From Apostichopus japonicus (Eukaryota > Echinodermata > Holothuroidea > Aspidochirotida > Stichopodidae): 64,000 nucleotides of DNA. The DNA lies in assembly GCF_037975245.1 (NCBI RefSeq), contig NC_092568.1, positions 21,974,501-22,038,500 of the forward strand. The letters are read 5' to 3'. The notes beneath the pieces are model-generated. The model saw only the letters and a program-made list of their open reading frames with translations. It had not been told where the DNA came from and searched no databases. Made by a program: the position numbers and the translations under genes. This document shows, piece after piece, positions 22,573-33,800 of this stretch (its first letter is position 1; each line of letters opens with the position of its first letter).

Positions 22573-23741
22573 AGGTGAAAGTATGTCACCTGTTTGTTGC
22601 TTTTTCTCTTTTCTTCAAACCATGTTGCCTTGAGATTTTTTTTAAAATTTAATATTGTGAATGACATTTCTTCTTCTTTATCTTACTAAAATATGAATGA
22701 TTCAGGTATATTGTGTGAGTGTTTGTACAGTATCCTAATCTGTGATCCTCGGAACTAAATGCATGAGTTTCAGCCTAGTAAGCCTTTCGGGGGTTTTTTT
22801 CTTCTTTTTTCTTTCTTTGATTTTTTTTGCTGTAGTTTACTCTGAGCCTTATAAACTGTATCATATCTGACAAATTTGATCTATTATAAAGGGCACAGAG
22901 GGATTAGAAAATGGAGTCAAATGAATAAGAATGGCCGGGGGGTATGTGGGGGGGTGTGGGAGGTGTTAAGACATAGATATAGGACAAGGAAGGCTTAGGA
23001 TATAAATTTGTACGATTTAACAAAATGAGGGAGGGGTTTGACTTGGAGAGATTAGGGCAAGGAAGGATTAAAAATATACGATGTGAGATTTACACCATTT
23101 GGGGGGGGAGTGGGATACAGAGAAATAAGAACAGGGGGGGTTCAAATAAAAGGGGATGGATGGGGTATCAGGGAGTATAGCATTGTAGAGGGTAGAAGGT
23201 AGAGGAATGGGGCTTCAGGAGATTGGAGGATAGGGTGTAAAAATGAAAGTGAATGGGGTAAGACCAAACAATTGCATGTAAGATACTGGGGCTGTATCAA
23301 GGCAGGACTATGCTGAGTGAGAGAGACAGGGGCTGAGCATCAACCAGAAATATCCAAAGACCACTCTACGAGGCTGTTAATGTTTTTGGTGCTACCATTT
23401 AAAATGTTAAATTAACCCTTTGGAAAGAGGAATGGGAGGAGTCTATCTGTGGTTTAGATAGAACTGGAAACAGTGGGGGTTGCTGGAGTAGTAAATGAGA
23501 AAACCTTTGTTTCACACTGGAATTATTTGCTGTTTATCTGTTAGGCTGTAGTTTAGCTGTAGGTAAGAAATAATAATATAGCAAAAAACATATTTTGAGC
23601 TAAACAAAAGACATGATAGGCTAACATATTATTTGAGTTTGATGCTTAAAGCAATCTTGCTTTAGAAAGAATGGTTTATAGATATGCATAACATACACTG
23701 AACAAAGACCCACCCCCCCCTTTTATTTTTCAATATTTAAA

Positions 23742-24106
23742 GGGTGTGAGGACTCGCGCAAAAAGAAACATCTAATGCCAATAATGTGACCTAGTTTCGA
23801 ATGAGGTGTAACAGAAATGTTAGGTACCAACTTCGATCCCAGAAAATACACACACAGCTTGCTACCGTCGGTAATTAAACACTAGTGTACAGTCAGTACA
23901 TACAGCTGCGGTCAATACCCACAGCACAGTATACAAACGATACAGCGATGGACATCTCAGGTCCAGCTAAAGATAACAAGGTATCACGTTACATTTCTGT
24001 CTTCATTTTGTAGCGACAAGAGAAAAACGTCACTTGCAGGCAATGGAAAGTTAACTTTTTTCACAGGGGGGCACGCGGTTTGGGGCGAGTCTTCAATGCC
24101 TTTAAG
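23742..24106 (-). mobile_element. Interspersed repeat, copy 2 (inverted)
   Basis: Reverse-complement copy of 8551-8890, ending cttcaatgcctttaag. It lies in the NEK9a 3' flank, whereas copy 1 is in an intron, so the transcript could form a long intramolecular duplex. Confidence 0.75.
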
Positions 24107-25974
24107 CTCATCCAATAGAAGATTAAAAATAGTGATTATTTGTGAAATTATATTGGAGCGGAAATAAAAAGGAACTTTTTTCAAAATGAGGACAATTATA
24201 TATTACATGAAATATGAGAAAGAAATGTATTTGAAAATAACTAGAAATGTTTATATATGCAAAAATCAGAATATTGTATCGAGTTGGCAATAGTTAGTGT
24301 GGATATTGATCAAATCCTAGTAATGCGTCTTCCATTACATCTATATCATGTGTGTTATCATTTTACTTTTTATGAATTGCGACAAAGACGAAAACGAACA
24401 GAAATGGAGAAAACAAATTGAAAAAACAACGTCAGCAGGTTTAGCTAATACAAGCAATTTTCATTTATTTCTTACAAAATGAATAACAAAATCAACAGAA
24501 CTGAAACAAAGACCTAAAAAAAACACAGTGTTTGATATTATATTTGTGTTATGTTAATGAGGTGATCATTTAGATTCATAGCTCCTGGAATGTTCATAAA
24601 TTACTTTGCCATCAGTATTTTGTCAGTGTCTAAGGTAATTACCTTTCTTAACCTAACAATTTCTGTAGTTTAATCTGTTGGTGATAAAATTTAAATCTAC
24701 AACAAAATGGAGAGTGAAACCTCAATAAGCTGCTATAACCACAGACTATTCTGACAGTTCCCTAGAAAATGAGAACTGAAAAGGGTCTTGTTTGTTTGCT
24801 CGTCTTTGCTACCGTTTCTTTGCCGTCGCGTTTCAACTTTCCTCTTTCTGTAAGATACAGTAGAGTAGTTTCATCCTGTCCAATGAGAAAGGCAGACTAT
24901 CAAAGTTAAGTAGAGTTTACGATATCTCTTTTGAAGTTCTAGGGCATAATAAACAGGCAATAATGTACTATACAAATAGGCCATTCTTCTCATCTAATGA
25001 GGCATCGGTAAAAGTTTGGCATTTTGTTTCAAAACTGTGTTGTTTTCTTATTATCAATTGTCCTCTCTTGATGTGAAGTCTTAGTTTTGAAATGGCCTTC
25101 TTTATGTTTTTCTTCCAAATATGAGGATTTATTATTATCATTATTTTTTTAAACATTGGCTTATTAACTTGTGTGATGTATTAAGTAATCGCTCTCAAGG
25201 TCAAGTGAATTAGAAGAATTTGTGTCAACTATTTTCTTGTTTTTTTTAATTTCATTTACTATGAACAGTATATAAATTGTCTTGCCTTAGTTAGCATACT
25301 AGCTCTCAGTTACTAATTCTTGGACTATTTCATGAGTTGTGGGAAAAAGAAAAACAAAACAGGGTAAAGTTTACTACATCATTGTAAACTAAACGAGTCT
25401 GTGTGTTAGTTTTCTTTAGCACGTTTGCCTTCAATATTGGCACAAAATCAGCGTAACACGGATAACGTTACTTACACCATCGTCTATGATCTTATCGAAG
25501 TAGTTTCACTTTACATTTGCTTTTAAAAAGCAATAATGAAAGTTTATTTCTTTGTCATGTTCTTCTCCCATGGCAACCGATCAAAATATTTGGATTTGAT
25601 CGTCAAGGATAAAAAATAATGAATGTGAGTTCTGCTGTTTTGCATATCAGACAGCTTGCACAATTGTTGTGATGTGCTGTTAATGTCTAATTAATCATTC
25701 ATCATTAATGATCTATCAATGACTATCGGTGAATATCTGTGAACAATTAACATCATGACGATGTTGTATAAACATAATCATTCTTATTGCTTTCTTTACA
25801 TTAAGGGTCAAATAGCTAATGTATACAATGAGATTAAGCAGATTAAGAGGAACTAAAGGAACTTTTAATTTCAGACTGGTCTGATTGTGTTTTCATGTTT
25901 CCTGCATATTCATGGCAACATAGTGTGTATTTCATGTGACTGTATTGGTTGCCGTCTCAAGTATGCTATACACT

Positions 25975-26660
25975 GAAATTGAACATTAGTATAGGTTGCA
26001 GAATACATCATGGAAAGTATTCTAGATAAGGTTACCTCTATCTGCATGTATGAGATAGGTAAGGTTACCTCTAGCTGCATATAGTAATGGAATAAGTCAT
26101 TTGAACGTAACACCACACCTATAACAGAAGGATGCAACAACAACAAAGGCTCTGTGGAGTAAGTATGAGATATATGAAATACAGAGAGTATCATGGAAAG
26201 TATTCTAGGTAAGGTCACCTCTAGCTGTATGTATGACATAGTAACACCACACCTATTACAGAACCATACAAAAGGAATGGCTTGATGAAACAAGTATGTG
26301 ACATGGATTACAGAGAGTATCCAAGTTTTATAGGTAAGGTTACCTCTAGCTGCATGTATTAGATGAGTAAGAATACATGCAGTTAGAGGTAACCTTACCT
26401 AGAATACTTGGATGCTCTCTGTAATTCATGCCTCATACTTGTTACCTCTATCTGTATGTATTACGTAGAATAGGTAATTTGAAAGTAACACCACACATAT
26501 GACAGAACAATACAAAAATATATATATATATATATGAGATATATGGATTTACAGAATACTAGGTAAGGTTACCTCTATCTATATGTATTAGATAGAATAG
26601 ATAGTTTGATGGTGAAGTATCAGGTTGCACAAAGGGCTCAGTGAAACAAATAAGCTATAT
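25975..26660. repeat. Degenerate ~125-140 bp repeat array with an inverted unit
   Basis: At least five copies of a unit built on 'aggtaaggttacctctagct', 'agtaacaccacacctat' and 'acagagagtat'. One unit (26372-26444) is inverted against its neighbour, making a long palindrome. Followed by TA microsatellites. Confidence 0.75.
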
Positions 26661-26661
26661 A

Positions 26662-26699
<38 letters not shown>

Positions 26700-26730
26700 C
26701 CTATATCTATAAATATATATATATATATAG
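26655..26730. repeat. (TA)n microsatellite
   Basis: Interrupted TA runs directly after the repeat array. Confidence 0.9.
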
Positions 26731-27475
26731 CAAGAAGATAAGGTAACAGTACAGGGTTAAGCATCTGAAGATCTACGGTCCTAGTCATCATCCAATAATA
26801 GGATCGAATTTGGATGTACATAATTGGATTTTTAAATCTTGATGGTTTCTTTCTTATGCTTGAGTTTCTTCTTCCACTTGTTTCTCTGTTCCTGCATTGT
26901 GGTTTCAGCTAGTTATTTTATTTTATTACAGTTAAAGAGGAAAAATCCCTATTTTAATAGAAAATTATCCACAAGGAATTCCTATTCCAATTTTGAGGCG
27001 GAATGAAAAGGATTCCTTCACTTCCTGCATATGGAGTGGTATGTTTAATTTTTGAACCAATATGTCTCTACTTTAGAAGCCTCACAAGTGAAAAAAAAAA
27101 TAGTTTCGACGATATGAACAAACATAATAATATTTTCTTAATCCCTATTTTGTATTTTTTTAGGAGGATTGCGTTGTTGTCTGTGACATAGTTTGTCCAG
27201 TCAGCATGCTGTCGTTTGTGTGTGTATGTATTAAAGTGTGTGTATGTAGTAAAAGTGTGTGCATTTATATTTCACAGATAGTTTGTTATTCTATGAATGG
27301 TGAGAATTTTTTTTCTTTTTTTATCGGCATCACTATTGTCAATGATGTTTTTTTTTTTTTTTTTTTCCCAATATGTTTGTGAAACAAAGTATTTGAAATA
27401 TTCATGTAAATAAATTACTACTTTTTTCTATGAGGTTTGTTTGATATCCACACTGGATATAACAAAATTGTGTGC

Positions 27476-27481
27476 AATAAA
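27476..27481 (+). terminator. Candidate poly(A) signal for NEK9a
   Basis: AATAAA followed at once by a GT-rich run (gtgtgg) and then a T-rich element, in the expected order of cleavage signals. About 5.1 kb beyond the stop codon, so a nearer hexamer (for example AATAAA at 23145-23150) could be used instead. Confidence 0.3.
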
Positions 27482-27499
27482 GTGTGGTTTCTGAAGATA

Positions 27500-30400
27500 T
27501 CGTCATATTTTTTGATGTTGTCATATTTGTCATCTGGTTGATCATGTTGCCCAGTTCTAAGATGTGTTTTGTACACAAAATTTGTACAAAATATGGGTCA
27601 TTTTATGGTCGGTGTCTGATAAAGTGGGGATCATCAGGGGTGAAGGCCAGCAAGAATAATACCCATTCCCATCCCTTGCCCCTCTCCTCTCCCCACAAAC
27701 ATTTTTCTATTGTTTCATTATTGTGCACTGGATATTGGATAAATTTGTTCTTTAGAGTAGAAAAGGTGAAAAGTATTTATTTTAGATGGAAAATGGTTGA
27801 CGGGCCTCATGAGAAGAGGAGATTGCTTCAATTAGGCAACCCAGGTGAAAATATGGGATAAAGATTATGTATTTTACATTAAGGAATTTTTCCATATAGT
27901 TGAGGAATAATGAAGAATGGAAAAGGCTGACTAGACAAATTGATTATTCCCCCTTCCACGGCCGGTTGTGGCTCTCGACACCTCTGATCACAGAGTGAAT
28001 TGGGGGGGGGGTTGGGATGAGACTGGATTTGTTGATTAGACAATAACAATGCGGTCATAACTGAACATGTTTTAATTTCCTTGATTACAATTTCCATCTG
28101 AACATTTGATGTCGGAATCTGATGCTATTATGAGAGATGTTTGAGGAGGGAGATGAAGAACCATAGCCATTGAGATTAGAGGCAGAGGCCTACTCCTGAT
28201 GTAATGATATCAAACGACGAATTACTTGATAAAATATCAGAATTGTGTTAATATTCATCTTTTTAAACTGATCTGGAACAACGAAGCTTTGTATTCTGTT
28301 CGGTTGATGTGTAATTAGTTTCTATTTGATAAATATTTGGGGGGGGGGTTGGAGGGGACACCGGGGAGCCATCAGCCAATGGTTTGAGGATAAGGCTACT
28401 ACCTAGGCTAAGTCTTTAGACCTACACGTTTCATTCACGGACTTTGGGTCAAGGCGCGTGTTTCGAAGGTCTCATCAAAATAGACTGAAACCACTTGAAA
28501 ATCCACAATTGTGTTTTAATCTTTTCATAGACAAAAGCGTTTTATCATTTCTTTAGAAAAGAGTTTCCGTTAAAAGACATCAACAAAACCCTTGTAGGAC
28601 TACTTTCTTCGTTTAGGGAGTTTAAATTTACTACACAGATAGATCAATAGAGGTCAATCTTTCTTTATTTGCTAATAGCAAAGCAAACACCGTTAAATAT
28701 TGTACCTCCCGCGTAACTGTGAAAGTAACGTCTGATTCTAAATAGCGGTACCTGTGAAACTTCTTAGGGGGGTATCGATCGCAAAATCTTCGTTCCTTTT
28801 ATTAAGAGCCATGCCCCATTATACGTTCATTACACTAGAGATGAAGTTATAACCCAGCCAAGTGGAAACAAGTATCTTACAATCTTTTACAGATTTTCTT
28901 TTATCTATTTCGAGAGGGTTGGTAATTGTCAGTTCGTTATTTGAAGACTACAAAGAGACGACAAATCCAGACTTACGGATAGTTGGATTAGTGTTAAGCC
29001 ACGATAACACCATTATAGTTTGCCTGTACTCTTATTCTTAATGAGGGTTTATAAAATATTAAGATACTGAACGTAAAGAAAATCCATGCAGTTAAGGAGT
29101 TCAGACGTACTTTATCCCGATCGCTGAGTGCTTTTAATTGATTATTCAGTACACAAAATATTCATATTTCTAATAAAAACAGGAGCTTGGATTGTGAAAT
29201 ACATACCATGTCAATGCATGGATATTTTTATATTCCAGTCATATATAGGCCTTTATACTGTAACGGAATTTGATATTGAACTGTATGGCATATTTCACAT
29301 AGATGGGTTAAACCCATCTATGGTTAAACCACAATACCAGTATACCGCACGATAATGGCTGGATGTGGTTTCACTATGACGTAAATAAATCATTTAGAAG
29401 GAAGAGTCGACAACATATACGAAGATTAACGTGGTGACTAGAAAACTTGCGAAAGGTTGTTCGGACTTAAAGGAACTCTCCCGATGCAGTTATATAAGCT
29501 ACACAGGTAAGCTTAGTTGTAAATGCTTTCTTAAATCCCCATTATGCATTCCATCTAGACAGTCTAAACAATATTTCTTTTCTGTACCATTGTTTAGTAA
29601 ATAAAAACACAGTCACGACGATGTATTAAAGTTTGCCAAAATTTGGGCCTATTCGCAGAGATCGAGGGAAAGAAAAATTCAAACCAAACAATTAATGATG
29701 TCCCGTTCTTTGTTATTGTTTTGGTCTGTCGAGATGAAAACATGAGTGATTATTATAAGTGTATGAAACTTGATAATGACTGAACTGCGATTCCGTGAAT
29801 AGTTTGTGCGGGCGTGTCAGTTTTTAATACCAAACGAAAGGGGGAAAGTTCTCCAGTGACGATTTCCATTAGGGGCCCCAAACTACAAAAGGTTGGGGGG
29901 GGGGGGCTTGGCCGAACAGTCGACCCCAATTCACGCCCATTGTTATCGGAGCTGAGGTATGTATGTTGTAAAAAAATAAAGTCAATCAAATTGGAGGAAC
30001 TTTAAGCCAATCACGCATAGGCCGGGGTCAGCTTCTGCTGATATGAGGCGCAAGTTATGGTAGGATTAATTATCTGTCCTGTTGCAGGAAAAGTATAGAC
30101 AGTATTGACCAATATTGTTTTCAAAAACTTACCCTCACCCTACCAACCACGAGAAGAAAAATGCAAAAACGCATTGGTCTATAGGAGTAGCCAGAGGCAT
30201 CGAGAGCCATGCCGGACGCCGGGGACAATTATTCTTATAAACTTATTCTTTAAATTATATTATATAGATACATGACTTTTAACCAGTTCGCGTGAAGCGG
30301 CATATCTGATAGCTATTTCTACTCCACGCATGCCCCGGTACCCTACATAGAAAACACCACGCGCGCACAACTTTGGTAGTACATCACCTGTTAAGATTTT

Positions 30401-30594
30401 CTTGACATATATGTTTACTACGATACTCAATGTGGAGCCTAGAGTCTGCGGACAATTTTGAAATCCTAATCGCATGAAATCGCACACTACATTTGTACGA
30501 TGTACTGTTCTGATCCAATTACACCGACTAAGGTTCATCTTATTCATTTTCCACAACATTTCTGTAAAAAAATACAACATTTTCTCTTTCCCAG
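27500..30594. other. Intergenic spacer / probable NEK9b promoter region
   Basis: No gene recognised on either strand. Contains poly-G runs near 27999, 28338 and 29896, a 25-bp near-perfect palindrome (29298-29322), and a possible noncoding exon donor (CAG|gtaagc at 29507). The stretch 30270-30400 is richer in CpG than its surroundings. No TATA or initiator can be assigned with confidence. Confidence 0.4.
29298..29322. repeat. 25-bp palindrome upstream of NEK9b
   Basis: Arms catagatgggtt and aacccatctatg are perfect inverted repeats around a single A. Could be a hairpin, a dimer-binding site or a transposon remnant. Confidence 0.6.
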
Positions 30595-30648
30595 GTATGC
30601 ACTCTGTCTGGACTCCGTCTGAAACAATACATCTTATTAACATAAGCA
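30595..30648 (+). promoter_or_regulatory. NEK9b 5'UTR directly upstream of the ATG
   Basis: A good acceptor (ttctctttcccag, ending 30594) suggests the coding exon begins at 30595 after a 5'UTR intron. A TAA at 30643-30645, in frame with the ATG two codons later, blocks any N-terminal extension in this exon. The partner noncoding exon may end at the CAG|gtaagc at 29506; this is inferred only. Confidence 0.4.
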
Positions 30649-30849
30649 ATGATGCGACCCTGGATAGTAATCACTCCCGATTCTGGTCGTCAACAACGCA
30701 ATATGCAGCGCTCGGTTTCATTAGGCATGGAAAGCAATGGAGCCCATATTGCTTCAACATTTGAAAATTTTCAAGAAAATGTTTACCACTTTATCAAGAT
30801 ACTCGGAAGTGGGGCATTTGGCGAGACAGTCTTGTATAGAAAGACTAAG
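30649..30849 (+). CDS. NEK9: NEK9b exon 1: N-terminus and Gly-rich loop
   Basis: ATG-ATG start, 67 codons, donor gtaaac. The N-terminal ~45 residues are Ser/Gln-rich and variable. Then [20 protein letters not shown] carries the GxGxxG nucleotide loop, close to vertebrate NEK9 '[20 protein letters not shown]'. Confidence 0.9.
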
Positions 30850-33800
30850 GTAAACGTATGTGTAAAAATCAGTTTTCAAAATGGACAAAAAAGGTGTGAA
30901 AACAAGTTAGATTTTTATGTGGCCCTTCTTCTCGTAGGCTAACTTTAGCCAACATAGTAATCTAGAGAGCGTAACGTTAGGAGCAACATGCCGTCACACC
31001 GTTATATTACCTTGGACTGTCGTAGTTCGCAAACAGCAGACGACATGACTAAGGCACCGTTACCACTAACTTCGACAACCTACGTTCACGTTAACAAATT
31101 GTGTTGCTCACCGATCAATAATTCCAATATAGTGGGGTTTAACATAACGACTTTTCAACTATGTTCGTGTATTGATTCCATGTTAACAGCAGAGATAAAT
31201 TGGCTGGTTTTTATATCACTTCACAATACCGTTGGATTTACTGTCACAATCTAGTCTTAAACAGACTGGGGCAATTACTTAGGGTTAGATATAAATTAGG
31301 CTAGTTGCTCACCATGCATAAAACTCATTTCTATGCCTATTGTTTTCATAGTCTGCCATGGAAAATGAACCAGTCTGCATAAGAACATATGTCTTGTATT
31401 TAGTGGTGGTACTACTACTACTAGGCCTGGCTTGAGTCCATGACAAGTAAGATTCAAGTTTTAGTCAGTGACTCAGTGTATTCATGAATGCTTGTTCTGG
31501 AGATGGTATGAAGTTAACCAAATAGCGAAGCAGGCCCAGAACTTCGCTAATCTAGCCACTTGCTAAACACTGCAGTGCTTAAAAGTCTACTGGCTAAAAT
31601 GAAGTTCTCACGGACAATATTCCTGAATTACAAAACTTATCAGTTACTGCATTAAGAGCAGCTCAGCACTTTTTGTTGTAATCTAAGCAATACTGTTAGG
31701 TACAGAAATCATGGCGATTCTTTGACCAACGATTGTTACCAGTCTTATGTGTACTTCTGTTTGTAATGTCTACTGGCATGAAAATGCCAATGCCTTCAAT
31801 TGCTCTACTTGCAGACAGCAAATTCCACCGGCATTCGGTCAGTAAATAGTCCAAATGTATTTGGCTTGTGAATGAAATATGGTTGGAAGACTTGTATGTT
31901 TAATGCAAACTGTTGTGCCCACCTGCACACCACCCCCTCCCCCACCTTTATCTGTGCCACCATCATACATACAAATATCATGATAGAGTTATAGGACCTT
32001 TAAAGTAATATGCCCATCCCTAGAGTGCTGGTGCCCCTCCAAATCATAATTGCAGGTTTCTGGCCTGTAGTAACCCCAGTGCCTCTCTGACATCATTGAT
32101 CAGAAACATGGAAAGGAACTCGAATACCCAATCACATTTTTGGAACTGGATTCTTCAATATATGATTGACCCCTTTCAGCTTAGAGATGATGACCACCCT
32201 TAGAGATCATAAATGTGAAACTTGAAAAGAAGAACTGAAGCAGAAGCCTGTAGTATTTATGACCCGATTGTTTGTAGGATCATCTTACTATATACAGTTC
32301 ATTCAATTGTTCCAAAAATAGTATGTGAGGCGTTAGAAGTATATAAGGAGCCATATATCTGAATCTGAGGTTGATTTCTCTTAGGTAATGAAATGATTCC
32401 AGAAACTACCAATGGCTCGGCCCTGTGGGACATAATCAATGCACAAGTTGGGACTTTGTTATTTCCAATATAAGGGTCATTCATATTTCAGCCACCAGTG
32501 TAGACTCAAAGTCTCCTTTATTGATTGACACAGTGGATGGTGTAAATAATCATGCCACCTGTTGTGTTGCATCAATAGTTTGGAGATTATAAGCTTGATC
32601 ACTTTTCCATTGTGTTTCAAATGAAATTCTTAGATGGCATAAATTGCATCTGTTTCAAACTTCCAATAAGAAGTGGTCTGTGCAAACCGAGTGTTAGTTT
32701 CAAAGAACATTGTGTACATACATGTATGTATGTAAATTCAAACTTACTGTATAGTACTTAATGTACTCACTATTCTAGAGACAATCGATCCATCGATCAA
32801 ACCAGTTTGTCTCTCTAGAAGGATTCTTTTAAATCCCAAATTGGTGTCGCTTTTCCTAAAACATTGCCGTTTCAATTATTATCCTTCAAATTTTTTATTT
32901 GATTTACTACAGATGCTATCACATTCAAAATGTCACTACAAACTTCCTAAAACATTAATACTTAGCTCTGTATTTGAAATTTCTCTTTGTTACACAGAGT
33001 AGCTGAAGATTAAGCTTAGCTTTCAAGAACTACTTGCACTACCAATGCTGCTACTGTGTATAGTCCTTTCAGCACATATATACTTACTTTATTACACTCT
33101 AGTACATATGACTATAATCGGTGTATTACCTCTCTGGAGCTAGAAAGCAGGTCATCTCAGTTCCCCCTGGTATGGTATCCATGATTTCTTCATTCAACCA
33201 TGTCAATAGAGATGGTTATCTTACACATGACCCTTGGTGACCTATTATGAAACCTAGTATTTGTCTAAATTCAGACACAATAGAATCTGTACATTTGACA
33301 CCCTAGGAGGATTGACTGACACATCAACTCCATTGACTGTCTAAATACATTTGAAGTAGAGCAAGATACCAGTGTCTGTCTATAGCACCATGCTTTACTA
33401 TACAAAGAACTGTTTGGTATCTTCAGTGTACATATACATATATGCCCTTATTATTTGTTATGCATGTAATGCATATTTGCATATGTAATGCATATTTGCA
33501 CGCAGTGTACGAACTGGCCTACACTTTAAAGAAGTTACCAGAAGGGAAGGGGGACATCCCCTTCCCTTAGACCCCCTCCGTCAGGACGGCAATCACCACT
33601 TAATCTGCCAAATTTACTTTCAGAGTCTGAAGACAGGCTCATGTCTGATTTTATCAACAGAATGTTAAAATCAAATATGTTTCTTGTAACATAATTCTAA
33701 ACGTTTCATCGCCCAGCCAAAAGATTTTCACATTGGTGTTGATCACATGCAAAGCTGTAAATAAAAAAAATTCCAAGGTGTTTTTCTATTTATTCACATC

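Larger units (their letters stand above)
22417..27500 (+). other. NEK9a 3' flank / probable 3'UTR
   Basis: No further NEK9 coding. It holds a coding-like segment (22417-22572), a G-rich purine tract (about 22930-23250), an inverted interspersed repeat (23742-24106), an AT-rich unique stretch, a palindrome-bearing repeat array (25975-26660) and TA microsatellites. AATAAA hexamers occur at 23145 and 27476, among others; which one ends the transcript is unknown. Confidence 0.45.

Noticed and set aside
25910-26293. 127-codon antisense frame
   Set aside because: Created by the tandem repeat array; the peptide repeats with the DNA unit (LEVTLPRILSM phrase).
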